Assembly (NCBI RefSeq): GCF_000764535.1
Contig: NZ_CP009571.1
Span: 2,909,001-2,973,000, forward strand
DNA length: 64,000 bases
Origin: Sphingomonas taxi
Lineage (GTDB): Bacteria; Pseudomonadota; Alphaproteobacteria; Sphingomonadales; Sphingomonadaceae
Direction: 5' to 3'
Shown here one piece after another: positions 41,922 through 49,786 of the stretch. Both the position numbers and the translations under genes were made by a program. Positions within the stretch are counted from its first letter, which is position 1, and each line of letters opens with the position of its first letter. The notes under the pieces were generated by a model. The model was not told where the DNA came from and searched no databases. It saw only the letters and a program-made list of their open reading frames with translations.

Positions 41922-43325
41922 ATGAGCGAGACCGAACTTCCCGAGGCCCCCGCCCCCGAACAGGACGAGCTGGACGAGGACGACCGGTTGCGTCCCGAAT
42001 TCGTCGATGCGGTGCGCGACGCGGTCGCCGACGGCGACGACGAGGCGGCGCGCGCGCTGGTCGAGCCGCTCCATCCCGCCGACATCGCCGATCTGTTCGA
42101 GCTGACCCCGCACGAGGATCGCGGGCCGCTCGCCAAGGCGCTCAAGGACCTGCTCGACGCCGACGTCTTCGCGGAGATGAACGATTACGTCCGCGAGGAT
42201 TTGATCGACGCGCTGACGCCGACCGAGGTCGCCGACCTCGCCTCCGAACTCGATACCGACGACGCCGTCGCGATCATCGAGGACATGGAAGAGGCGGACC
42301 AGCGCGCGGTGCTGCGCGCGCTCGACCCCGACGATCGCGCCGCGATCGAGGAGGCGCTGTCCTATCCCGAGGAATCCGCCGGCCGCCTGATGCAGCGCGA
42401 GCTGATCGCGGTGCCCGATCACTGGACGGTCGGCGACGCGATCGAATTCCTGCGCGGCCACGAGGAACTGACCACCGATTTCTGGGAGATCTTCGTCGTC
42501 GACGCCGGCCATCACCCGGTCGGCACCTGCCAATTGTCGTGGATCCTGCGCACGCCGGGCAATATCGCCATCGCCGACGTGATGAAGCGCGAGCAGACGC
42601 TGATCCCGGTCGACATGGATCAGGAAGAGGTCGCGCTCCGCTTCCAGAAATATGCGCTGATCAGCGCCGCGGTGGTCGATTCGGCCAATCGCCTCGTCGG
42701 CATGATCACCGTCGACGACATCGTCCACATCATCCAGGAAGAGGCGGGCGAGGATACGCTGCTCCTGTCCGGCGCGGGCGACGGCGACATCAACGAGCCG
42801 ATCCGGCTGACCGTACGGACGCGGCTGATGTGGCTGGTGGTCAATCTCGGCACCGCGATGATCGCCTCGTCGGTGGTCGGCCTGTTCGAAAGCACGATCG
42901 CCGGTTTCGCGACGCTCGCCATCCTGATGCCGATCGTTTCCGGGATGGGCGGCAATGCCGGCACGCAGACGCTCGCCGTCGTCGTCCGCGCGATCGCCAC
43001 CAACCAGCTTACCGATTCGAACACGCGCTGGATGGTGTTCCGCGAGTTGCGCATCGCCGCCGCCAACGGCCTGGCGCTCGGCGTGCTGATCGGGCTCGGC
43101 ACGTTCATCGTCTTCGGGCGCACCGACCTCGCGCTGGTCATCGCCGCGGCGATGTTCACCAACAACATCACCGCGGGGCTCGGCGGCGTGCTGGTGCCGG
43201 TGACGCTCGATCGGATGAACATCGATCCCGCCGTGTCATCGGCAGTGTTCGTGACGACGCTGACCGATACGATGGGCTTCTTCTCGTTCCTGGGTCTGGC
43301 GACCTTGTGGGGACTGCACGCCTGA
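41922..43325 (+). CDS. mgtE: Magnesium transporter MgtE
   Basis: Homodimeric Mg2+ channel gated by its own cytoplasmic Mg2+-sensing domain. The 467-residue protein has a very acidic head, an MgtE N domain (LHPADIADLFELTPHEDRGP; DTDDAVAIIEDMEEADQRAV), two CBS motifs (about 155-290, with EESAGRLMQREL), and five C-terminal membrane helices including the pore region MPIVSGMGGNAGTQTLAVVV. GGAGG lies about nine bases before the ATG. It is followed after 16 bp by the DUF1489 gene. Confidence 0.96.
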   Translation: MSETELPEAPAPEQDELDEDDRLRPEFVDAVRDAVADGDDEAARALVEPLHPADIADLFELTPHEDRGPLAKALKDLLDADVFAEMNDYVREDLIDALTPTEVADLASELDTDDAVAIIEDMEEADQRAVLRALDPDDRAAIEEALSYPEESAGRLMQRELIAVPDHWTVGDAIEFLRGHEELTTDFWEIFVVDAGHHPVGTCQLSWILRTPGNIAIADVMKREQTLIPVDMDQEEVALRFQKYALISAAVVDSANRLVGMITVDDIVHIIQEEAGEDTLLLSGAGDGDINEPIRLTVRTRLMWLVVNLGTAMIASSVVGLFESTIAGFATLAILMPIVSGMGGNAGTQTLAVVVRAIATNQLTDSNTRWMVFRELRIAAANGLALGVLIGLGTFIVFGRTDLALVIAAAMFTNNITAGLGGVLVPVTLDRMNIDPAVSSAVFVTTLTDTMGFFSFLGLATLWGLHA

Positions 43326-43341
43326 CCCACATCGCACGTCC

Positions 43342-43743
43342 ATGTTGCACCTGACGAAAGTGGCCTTCGGCGCGACCAGTGTCGAGCATCTCGCCGAACG
43401 CCTTGCCCTGCGCGCCGCCGACGGACCGGTGTTCCTCACCACCCGCTATTTGCCCAAGCGGCACGAGGAGGTCGCGGGCCAGGGCTCGCTGTTCTGGATC
43501 CTGAAGCACCAGCTGGTCGCGCGCTCGGCGATCCTCGGTTTCGGCGAGGCGGAGGGCGGCCGCGTCGCGATCCACATCGACCCGGCGCTGGTGCTGGTCC
43601 AGGCGCGCCCCAAGCGCGCGCATCAGGGCTGGCGCTATCTCGAAGCGGCGGATGCGCCGGCCGATCTCGGTGGCGAGACCGATGGGCTCGCGGCGATGCC
43701 GCCGGCGCTGGTCGGCCGGCTGGCGGAACTGGCGCTGATCTGA
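43342..43743 (+). CDS. DUF1489 family protein
   Basis: A 133-residue conserved protein found mainly in alphaproteobacteria. It matches the DUF1489 pattern: MLHLTKVAFGATSVEHLAER at the N-terminus, VFLTTRYLPKRHEEVAGQGS and LFWILKHQLVARSAILGFGE in the middle, and RRHQGW-like basic/aromatic residues (RPKRAHQGWRYL) near 92-103. No enzymatic role is known for the family; the LFWILK stretch and basic residues would fit a nucleic-acid-related role, but that is a guess. It is close behind mgtE on the same strand. Confidence 0.85.
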   Translation: MLHLTKVAFGATSVEHLAERLALRAADGPVFLTTRYLPKRHEEVAGQGSLFWILKHQLVARSAILGFGEAEGGRVAIHIDPALVLVQARPKRAHQGWRYLEAADAPADLGGETDGLAAMPPALVGRLAELALI

Positions 43744-43773
43744 ACGACGCGCGGGATCACGCACCCGCCGTCT

Positions 43774-44469
43774 TTATTCCCCCGCGCCGCACGTCACCGG
43801 CGCGCCGGCGGCGGCGATGACCCGGCATTTCGGGCGCCCCGTCACCGTCACCGCCCCCAGCCCGCTGCTCGCCACCACCGCGGTGTAGCGTGCGCGTGCG
43901 CGCACCGTGCCCGGGCCGTCGAGATGCAGGTCGAGGTCGTTCGCCTCCAGCCCCGCCGCGTCGATCGTGCCCGCGCCGCTGGCGACCAGCCGCATCGCGG
44001 TGGCGCGGCCGGCGAGGCCGATCCTGCCGTCGCCGGCGAGCTGCACGATAAGCTGATCCGCCTGCACCGCGGCGACCTCGATCGTGCCGGTGCCGGCAGC
44101 GGAGAGGTCGACGCGCGACCCAACCAGCCGCGCCACCGTCACCTTGCTGCCGCCGTTCACCGTGATCCCGCTCAGCCGCGGCGTCGCGAGCAGGATACGG
44201 ACCGGCGCCCTCGCGGTCGCCTGCCGCTGCTCGCCCCAGCGGCTGGTGCTGGTCTGACGCACGGTCAGCGTCGTGCCCTCGGCGCGCAGGTCGATGTCAC
44301 CGATCACGCCGCGATCGCCGATCACCGTGGCGCCGGGCGATCCGGTGGTGATCGTCACCTCGAACGCGCCATTGATCCGCACCCGCTCGAAGCTGCCGAG
44401 CGCGACGCGGCGCTCTTCGGCCATCGCCGCCGAGGGCAGGAGCAGCAGCAGGGCGAACAGACGGATCAT
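43774..44469 (-). CDS. DUF2807 (GIN-domain) secreted envelope protein
   Basis: A 231-residue protein with an N-terminal signal peptide (MIRLFALLLLLPSAAMA, cleavage near 17). The mature part is a DUF2807 / GIN-domain beta-helix: repeated short strands with Gly-Thr-Gly turns (INGAFEVTITTGSPGATVIG; VDLSAAGTGTIEVAA; LVASGAGTIDAAG; LDGPGTVRARARYTAV). Such proteins are exported and are often linked to envelope-stress or GntR-controlled loci, with unknown molecular function. Two cysteines lie near the C-terminus (CRVIAAAGAPVTC). It is followed upstream by a paralogue in the same direction. Confidence 0.83.
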   Translation of the reverse strand: MIRLFALLLLLPSAAMAEERRVALGSFERVRINGAFEVTITTGSPGATVIGDRGVIGDIDLRAEGTTLTVRQTSTSRWGEQRQATARAPVRILLATPRLSGITVNGGSKVTVARLVGSRVDLSAAGTGTIEVAAVQADQLIVQLAGDGRIGLAGRATAMRLVASGAGTIDAAGLEANDLDLHLDGPGTVRARARYTAVVASSGLGAVTVTGRPKCRVIAAAGAPVTCGAGE

Positions 44470-44525
44470 CGCGCCGAGCGTCGCACCGCTTTGTCGGTGC
44501 GGCAAGGACTTACGGCCGATCGACG

Positions 44526-45245
44526 TTAGCGCCCGCAGCGCACCGAGCCGGTGCCCGTGTTCGACACGGTGCAGCGCGCCGCCGCGCCGAGATCGACGTC
44601 GCCCGTTCCGGCGACCTGCACCTTCGCGGTTCCGGATACCGCAGCGCGCACGTCGCCGGTGCCGGTGACCGAGACGTCGGCACGCTCGACGCGCAGCCCG
44701 GCGGCATCAAGGCTGCCGGTGCCCGCGACCTCGACCGCCAGATCCTTGACCGCGCCACCGGCGCGGACGTTCCCGGTCCCGGCGATCGAGACCTCGGCGC
44801 GGTCGGTCATGAGCGCGGCGATGTTGAGATCGCCCGATCCCCTTACGTCCGCCTTGAACGCGTCGCCCGACACGCGGTCGACCGCCATCGTTCCCGATCC
44901 GGTGATGCTTGCCTCCGTCAGGCGCGGCAGCGTCACATAGACGGTGACCTTGCCGCCGTGCCCCCAGCGGAGCGACCGCTTGCGCCCGATCGCCAGCGTC
45001 TCGTCGTCCCTGGCGATGCGCAGCGTGTCGAGATCCTCGGGCTTGCCTTCGGCGCGGACCGAGAATGCCTTGCCGGCGCGCACCTCGACCTCGTCGCTGC
45101 CGGTCAGATCGATCTTGGAGAAATCCGTGACGGCGTAGCTGCGGGTGGTGCCGCTGCCGGTCGGCGTGACGCCGGGGCCGTCGTCCTGCCCCATCGAGCA
45201 GCCGGCGAGCATCGTACCGACCATGACAAATGCGACCGCCTGCAT
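44526..45245 (-). CDS. DUF2807 (GIN-domain) lipoprotein
   Basis: A 239-residue paralogue of the preceding protein, but lipid-anchored: signal with lipobox LAGC and Cys16. The mature part starts TSGSGTTRSYAV-like and runs through many GTGxVxAxVxGT repeats (ITGSGTMAVDRVSGDAF; VRGSGDLNIAAL; IAGTGNVRAGGAV; VTGTGDVRAAVSG), a right-handed beta-helix, with two C-terminal cysteines that may form a disulfide. Its ribosome-binding sequence AGGAGGG is part of a perfect 15-bp hairpin (45253-45290). Together with the shorter gene behind it, this is a two-gene envelope unit. Confidence 0.83.
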   Translation of the reverse strand: MQAVAFVMVGTMLAGCSMGQDDGPGVTPTGSGTTRSYAVTDFSKIDLTGSDEVEVRAGKAFSVRAEGKPEDLDTLRIARDDETLAIGRKRSLRWGHGGKVTVYVTLPRLTEASITGSGTMAVDRVSGDAFKADVRGSGDLNIAALMTDRAEVSIAGTGNVRAGGAVKDLAVEVAGTGSLDAAGLRVERADVSVTGTGDVRAAVSGTAKVQVAGTGDVDLGAAARCTVSNTGTGSVRCGR

Positions 45246-45252
45246 CCTTCAA

Positions 45253-45290
45253 CCCTCCTTGTGTATTGCTTCAATAATACACAAGGAGGG
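45253..45290 (-). promoter_or_regulatory. Perfect 15-bp hairpin covering the ribosome-binding site
   Basis: CCCTCCTTGTGTATT (45253-45267) and AATACACAAGGAGGG (45276-45290) are exact reverse complements with an 8-base loop. On the minus strand it ends seven bases before the ATG of the DUF2807 lipoprotein and contains its AGGAGGG. It can act as a DNA operator (half-site GTGTATT, as before the GntR gene at 1503) or as an RNA structure that hides the ribosome-binding site. Confidence 0.7.
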
Positions 45291-45371
45291 TGAGGGCAAG
45301 CAGTCCTCATTGATGCAGCGCGATTGCATATCGATGGGGTGGCGAGGCTCGATCGGTTTCCTCATCATATC

Positions 45372-45480
45372 CGTCACCCCGGACTCGTTCCGGGGTCCAC
45401 CGGACCGCAAGGGAACGGTGTCGACTCAAGCGTTTCTCCTCGCCACGGAGTGGACCCCGGAACCAGTCCAAGGTGACGGG
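45372..45480. repeat. Mirror-image repeat (GTCACCCCGGACTCG type)
   Basis: GTCACCCCGGACTCGTTCCG with GGGTCCAC at the left and GTGGACCCCGGAACC with GGTGACGG at the right are inverted copies 50 bases apart, in the 385-bp gap between the DUF2807 lipoprotein and carD. The remainder of this gap (about 45291-45371 and 45481-45575) shows no gene. Confidence 0.72.
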
Positions 45481-45575
45481 GTGGGCTTTGAAAGCGAGCG
45501 ACTGATGTGAACGGCCGTATGCGATAGCCTGCCTCCCTGCCCTCGCGCGGGCGTAGCGCAACGCCCGCCCCCTAA

Positions 45576-45604
45576 GAAAAAGGGCGGCCCCGCAGGACCG
45601 CCCT
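45576..45604 (-). terminator. Rho-independent terminator of carD
   Basis: On the minus strand AGGGCGG and CCGCCCT form a stem (with an extra CC/GG pair inside) followed by TTTTTCTT, 27 bases after the carD stop codon. Confidence 0.82.
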
Positions 45605-45630
45605 CTTGCTTCACCGGAACGATGCGCGGC

Positions 45631-46164
45631 TTACGCCGGCACCTTCTCCTTGTTGTAGATCGCGGCCGCGGCGCGGAGGATGTCGAGAATCTTCTCCTGC
45701 GCCTTGGGCTCGTCGACCTCTTCCATCGCGGCCAGTTCGCGGGCGAGTCGGCTGCACGCCGCCTCGAAGATCTGCCGCTCCGAATAGCTCTGCTCGGGCT
45801 GGTCGTCGGCGCGGAACAGGTCGCGGACCACTTCGGCGATCGACGCGAGGTCGCCCGAATTGATCTTCGCCTCATATTCCTGCGCGCGGCGCGACCACAT
45901 GGTGCGCTTCACCTTGGGCTTGCCCTTGAGCGTTTCCATCGCCTCGCGCATCGTCTTGTCCGACGAGAGCTTGCGCATACCGACCGATTCGGCCTTGTTG
46001 GTGGGGACGCGGAGCGTCATCCGCTCTTTCTCGAAGCGCAGCACGTACAGCTCGAGGCTGGTACCGGCGATCTCCTGCTTCTGCAGCTCGATCACACGGC
46101 CGACGCCATGCTTCGGATAAACAACGTAATCACCGACATCGAAGGACAATGCCTTGGCAGCCAT
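45631..46164 (-). CDS. carD: CarD-family transcriptional regulator (CdnL-like)
   Basis: RNA-polymerase-binding protein that stabilises the open complex at housekeeping promoters, especially rRNA. The 177-residue protein has the CarD Tudor-like RNA polymerase interaction domain (FDVGDYVVYPKHGVGRVIEL at 8-27) and a helical DNA-contact domain with the conserved Trp (VKRTMWSRRAQEYEAKINSG, about 85-104). It is the short CdnL form, without a HMGA tail. Probably essential. It is followed by a terminator, and a large hairpin lies in its 5' region. Confidence 0.95.
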   Translation of the reverse strand: MAAKALSFDVGDYVVYPKHGVGRVIELQKQEIAGTSLELYVLRFEKERMTLRVPTNKAESVGMRKLSSDKTMREAMETLKGKPKVKRTMWSRRAQEYEAKINSGDLASIAEVVRDLFRADDQPEQSYSERQIFEAACSRLARELAAMEEVDEPKAQEKILDILRAAAAIYNKEKVPA

Positions 46165-46250
46165 GAACGGGCCTTTCTGGATCGCATCCGTCGCGAGGAT
46201 CGTCCGGGGCGGGATACCCGCGGGTCCGGACGGCGAGGATGGTTGGTACG

Positions 46251-46295
46251 AGTGTCTCCTGACGGGCAGGACTCATCATGCCCGTCGTGGACACT
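46251..46295. other. Two-step hairpin between fdxA and carD
   Basis: AGTGTC and GACACT (outer) and GACGGGCA and TGCCCGTC (inner) pair around a 10-base loop with small unpaired bulges. It lies about 87 bases before the carD start and about 90 bases after the fdxA stop. There is no T-tract, so it could be a leader element or a processing site rather than a terminator. Structure seen, role unknown. Confidence 0.5.
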
Positions 46296-46380
46296 TTTAA
46301 CACAGTCGCAACAAAATTACCAGCGTGGATAAGCCAGTTGGACTGACTTACCCTGTATGATCGAACCCGATTCGGGTCGC

Positions 46381-46722
46381 TCAGTCGCCCGCGCCCGGCT
46401 CCGGCGAGAAGAATTGCTCATATTTGTTCTCGACGCCCTTCATCGCATCGGCGTCGGGCGGCGTCTGGTCGAGCTTGCGCGTGACGTTGGGCCATTGCGC
46501 CGAGAAGGTCGTGTTGAGCTCCAGCCATTGCTCCAGCCCGCTCTCGGTATCGGGCAGGATCGCCTCGGCCGGGCATTCGGGCTCGCACACGCCGCAGTCG
46601 ATACATTCGCTGGGGTTGATGACGAGCATGTTCTCGCCCTCGTAGAAGCAGTCGACCGGACACACCTCGACGCAGTCCATATACTTGCAGCGGATGCAGG
46701 CATCGGTGACGACGTAGGTCAT
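46381..46722 (-). CDS. fdxA: 7Fe ferredoxin FdxA
   Basis: Soluble electron carrier with one [3Fe-4S] and one [4Fe-4S] cluster. The ATG at 46722 has AAGGA seven bases before it and gives 113 residues. The N-terminal half has the cysteine pattern [18 protein letters not shown], then [16 protein letters not shown], the classical FdxA arrangement; the C-terminal half is a helical tail ([20 protein letters not shown]) typical of the alphaproteobacterial type. It lies upstream of carD in the same direction, as in many Sphingomonadales and Rhizobiales. Confidence 0.96.
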   Translation of the reverse strand: MTYVVTDACIRCKYMDCVEVCPVDCFYEGENMLVINPSECIDCGVCEPECPAEAILPDTESGLEQWLELNTTFSAQWPNVTRKLDQTPPDADAMKGVENKYEQFFSPEPGAGD

Positions 46723-46818
46723 TCTGGTTCCTTGCGGCCCTGTGCGCCGGCTAGAGTGCATCGGCTCGAAAGAAGCCGGGTATGAACGCGAGGCTGCTAT
46801 GCCGCGTTCCCCCCCGCG

Positions 46819-47109
46819 TCAATCGAAGCCGTTCGGTTGCGACACGTTTGCAGCCAGTTCCTGATAGCAGCTTTGCGCCTCGGGCGCCGGTCCGCGTCGC
46901 GTCGGCAAGGCCTCGACGCGCAGCACGCGTACCCGGTCGTGCAGCGCGAAGGTGAGGATATTGCCAACGCGGACCGGCGCCGCGCTGCGCTCGATCCGCC
47001 GCCCGTCGATGCGCAGGCGGCCGTCGCAGGCGAGGTCCTGCGCGAGGCTGCGCGTCTTGGCGAGCCGCACGAACCACAGGAACATGTCGATCCGCATAGT
47101 GTCAGCCAT
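46819..47109 (-). CDS. S4-domain RNA-binding protein (HslR-like)
   Basis: A 96-residue protein with one S4 RNA-binding domain: RIDMFLWFVRLAKTRSLAQD at the N-terminus, CDGRLRIDGRRIERSAAPVR (the S4 core) and a basic strand VGNILTFALHDRVRVLRVEAL. HslR-type proteins bind stalled 50S subunits carrying tRNA; the present sequence is too short to be a pseudouridine synthase. It begins inside the 3' end of the SUV3-like helicase gene (8-bp overlap), so an RNA role together with that helicase is likely. Confidence 0.88.
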   Translation of the reverse strand: MADTMRIDMFLWFVRLAKTRSLAQDLACDGRLRIDGRRIERSAAPVRVGNILTFALHDRVRVLRVEALPTRRGPAPEAQSCYQELAANVSQPNGFD

Positions 47110-49582
47110 GGCCGCTCCATGCCGCCAGCGCGGCAAAGGCCCCCGTCGGCGACGGCGCGGGCCGCTCGGCGCGCTGCGGCGGCCGGCGGCCGCGCCACAC
47201 CCAGGCGGGCGGCGCTTCCGCCTCGCCACGTACGGTGCGGAACCCCAGTTCGGCCATCAGCCGCTCCAGCGTCGGCGCGGTGATCCCCATCGAGGTCGCG
47301 AGCGCGGGATCGGGCGCGAACGGCTTGCGCCCCTGCCGCGCGTCGTGCGCAGCGCGCGCGATCCGCTCGACGAGGTCGACGCGCACCGCCTGCGCGGCGA
47401 GCGGACGGTAACCGGTGGCGAGCTGCGCGCCGGGCACGCCGCGCGGCAACACCGTCGCTCCCTCGCGCGGCAGCACGTGACGCTTGCCGCGCACGCCGAG
47501 CAGCGCCTGCCGCCAGCGCGCCGCGCCGGGCTTGAGCAGGCGCGGGTCGAACAGGTCGAGCGCGCCGATCGTGATGCCGATCCGGCGCAGCCGCTTGCGC
47601 TCGTCCTGCGTCAGCGCGTCCAGCGATTCGTGCAGCGCGATCCGCGGTATCAGCCCGCCCGCCGCCTCGAGCTCGCCCGCGACGACGCGCAGCGCCGGCG
47701 TCGCCTGCGGATCGCGCGCCGCCTCGGCGAGCGCGACCAGCGCCGGCAGATGCCGGCCGAGTATCGCCGCGAACCAGCCGTTGACCCGCGCCGCCACCGC
47801 CTCGCGCTGCGGCCTCGCGAGACAGTCGAGATCGCGATCGAGCTTGAGTAGCGGCCGCGCCAGCGACGGCCCTGGCGTCAGCAGCGCGACCGCATGGCCG
47901 TTCCACACGATCGCATCATCGACCAAGGCAAACGCCGCGTCCTCAGCGGCGACCAGCGCCTCGCCGCGGCGGCGCCGCTCGCCGCTGAGATGCTTTTCCG
48001 CCGCGGCGAGCAGCAGCCGGCGATCCGTCGCGCGCGCGGCGGGGTCGACGGTGAAGCGGAAGCCGTCGAGCCGCCCGATCGGATGATCCTCGACCAGCAC
48101 CTCGCCCTCAGGCCCGATCACCACCGGCAGCAGCGACGCATCGGCGCCGATCTGGCGGATCAGCGCCGTGGTCCGCTTGTCGACGAACCGCTGCGTCAGG
48201 CTGGCGTGGAGCCCGTCGGACAATCGCTCCTCGATCGTCTTGGTCCGCTCGGCGCCCGCGGCGGGGTCGGCGAGCCAGTCGGGGCGCTGCGCGATATAGG
48301 CCCAGCTGCGGATCGCGGCGATCCGCCCGGCGATCGTCTCGACGTCGCCGGCGATCGTGTCGAGCCGCGTCACTTCGTCGGCGAACCACTGGTTCGGCAC
48401 GACGCCGCGGCCTTCGCTGAGATAGCCGAAGATCCGGCTGACGAAGCGCGTATGCGGGTCGAGCCCGAGCTTGCGGAAATCGGGCAGGCCGCACGCCGCC
48501 CACAACCGTTTGACCATCGCCGGATGCCGCGCACGATCGCGCACCCACGTCTCGTCCGCCATGCGCTTGAGCACGGCGAGATCGGTCGACTGCGGCGCGG
48601 CGAGCAGCACGCCCGGCTCGGGCCGCCGTTCGAGGCTGGCGATCAGCGCATCGACGCTGGCGTAATCGGGTTCGCCGTTGCGCCAGTAGAGCTGTTCGAT
48701 GCGCGGGAAGCGATGCTCCTCGATCGCGAACACCTCCTCGGGCAGGAACGCGCCCGGCCCCTCTTCGGTGACGCCGCCGAATGTGCCGTCGCGCTGGTGG
48801 CGGCCGGCGCGGCCGGCGATCTGCGCCATTTCCGCCACCGTCAGTCGGCGGCTGCGACGACCGTCGAACTTGCTGAGGCCGGCGAAGGCGACGTGCGCGA
48901 CGTCCATGTTGAGCCCCATGCCGATCGCATCGGTGGCGACGAGATAATCGACCTCGCCCGCCTGGAACATCGCAACCTGCGCGTTGCGGGTGCGCGGCGA
49001 CAGCGCGCCCATCACCACCGCGGCACCGCCGCGCAAGCGGCGCAGCATCTCGGCGACCGCATAGACCTCCTCGGCGCTGAACGCGACGATCGCCGAGCGT
49101 TTGGGCAGCCGGCTGATCTTCTTCGCGCCCGCATAGGTGAGTTTGGAGAAGCGCGGCCGGACGATGATCTCGGCATCGGGCACCAGCGCACGCACCATCG
49201 GCCGCAGCGCCTCGGACCCGAGGATCATCGTTTCCTCGCGCCCGCGCCGGCGCAGCAGGCGGTCGGTGAAAACGTGGCCGCGTTCAACATCGGTGCCGAG
49301 CTGCGCCTCGTCGAGCGCGACGAAGGCTGCGTCGTGCTCGGGCATCGATTCGACCGTGCACAGATGCCAGCGCGCATTGGGCGGGACGATCTTCTCCTCG
49401 CCGGTGACAAGCGCGACGCTGTCGACGCCCTTCAGCTTGACGACGCGGTCGTAGACCTCGCGCGCCAGCAGGCGGAGCGGAAAGCCCATGATCCCGCTCG
49501 AATGCGCGCACATCCGCTCGACGGCGAGATGGGTCTTGCCCGTGTTGGTCGGCCCGAGGACCGCGGTGACCGCCGCTTTCAT
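47102..49582 (-). CDS. SUV3-like DEAD/H-box helicase
   Basis: RNA/DNA helicase of the SUV3 branch, the bacterial relative of the mitochondrial degradosome helicase. With the ATG at 49582 it has 826 residues. Walker A is GPTNTGKT (10-17), the form particular to SUV3; motif II is DEAQ (91-94); other helicase motifs include VATDAIGMGLNMDVAH and QIAGRAGRHQRDG. After about residue 330 comes the alphaproteobacterial C-terminal region (ending in a low-complexity tail). The frame continues upstream to 49687 without conserved sequence. It is coupled to the S4 gene behind it. No exoribonuclease partner is near. Confidence 0.93.
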   Translation of the reverse strand: MKAAVTAVLGPTNTGKTHLAVERMCAHSSGIMGFPLRLLAREVYDRVVKLKGVDSVALVTGEEKIVPPNARWHLCTVESMPEHDAAFVALDEAQLGTDVERGHVFTDRLLRRRGREETMILGSEALRPMVRALVPDAEIIVRPRFSKLTYAGAKKISRLPKRSAIVAFSAEEVYAVAEMLRRLRGGAAVVMGALSPRTRNAQVAMFQAGEVDYLVATDAIGMGLNMDVAHVAFAGLSKFDGRRSRRLTVAEMAQIAGRAGRHQRDGTFGGVTEEGPGAFLPEEVFAIEEHRFPRIEQLYWRNGEPDYASVDALIASLERRPEPGVLLAAPQSTDLAVLKRMADETWVRDRARHPAMVKRLWAACGLPDFRKLGLDPHTRFVSRIFGYLSEGRGVVPNQWFADEVTRLDTIAGDVETIAGRIAAIRSWAYIAQRPDWLADPAAGAERTKTIEERLSDGLHASLTQRFVDKRTTALIRQIGADASLLPVVIGPEGEVLVEDHPIGRLDGFRFTVDPAARATDRRLLLAAAEKHLSGERRRRGEALVAAEDAAFALVDDAIVWNGHAVALLTPGPSLARPLLKLDRDLDCLARPQREAVAARVNGWFAAILGRHLPALVALAEAARDPQATPALRVVAGELEAAGGLIPRIALHESLDALTQDERKRLRRIGITIGALDLFDPRLLKPGAARWRQALLGVRGKRHVLPREGATVLPRGVPGAQLATGYRPLAAQAVRVDLVERIARAAHDARQGRKPFAPDPALATSMGITAPTLERLMAELGFRTVRGEAEAPPAWVWRGRRPPQRAERPAPSPTGAFAALAAWSGHG

Positions 49583-49786
49583 GCGGGCAACATCGGGTGT
49601 CGCGACCGATCGCGCAATGAGGCAAAGCAAGCGGGGCGACCCCAATTCCCCCCTACCGCACCGGCGAACCCGTCCACCGCACCGCACCCCCCGGTTAATT
49701 TGACTTTAGACTTTGCCCCCCACAGTGCTGCGACCCGACGCCGGGGGACGATCGGCGACCAATTCCACGATGAGGCGCCTTCCCGC

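Noticed and set aside
47894..49786. A very long N-terminal extension of the M23 peptidase
   Set aside because: It is antisense to the SUV3-like helicase and lacks any secretion or domain signal; a start near 49787 is more likely.
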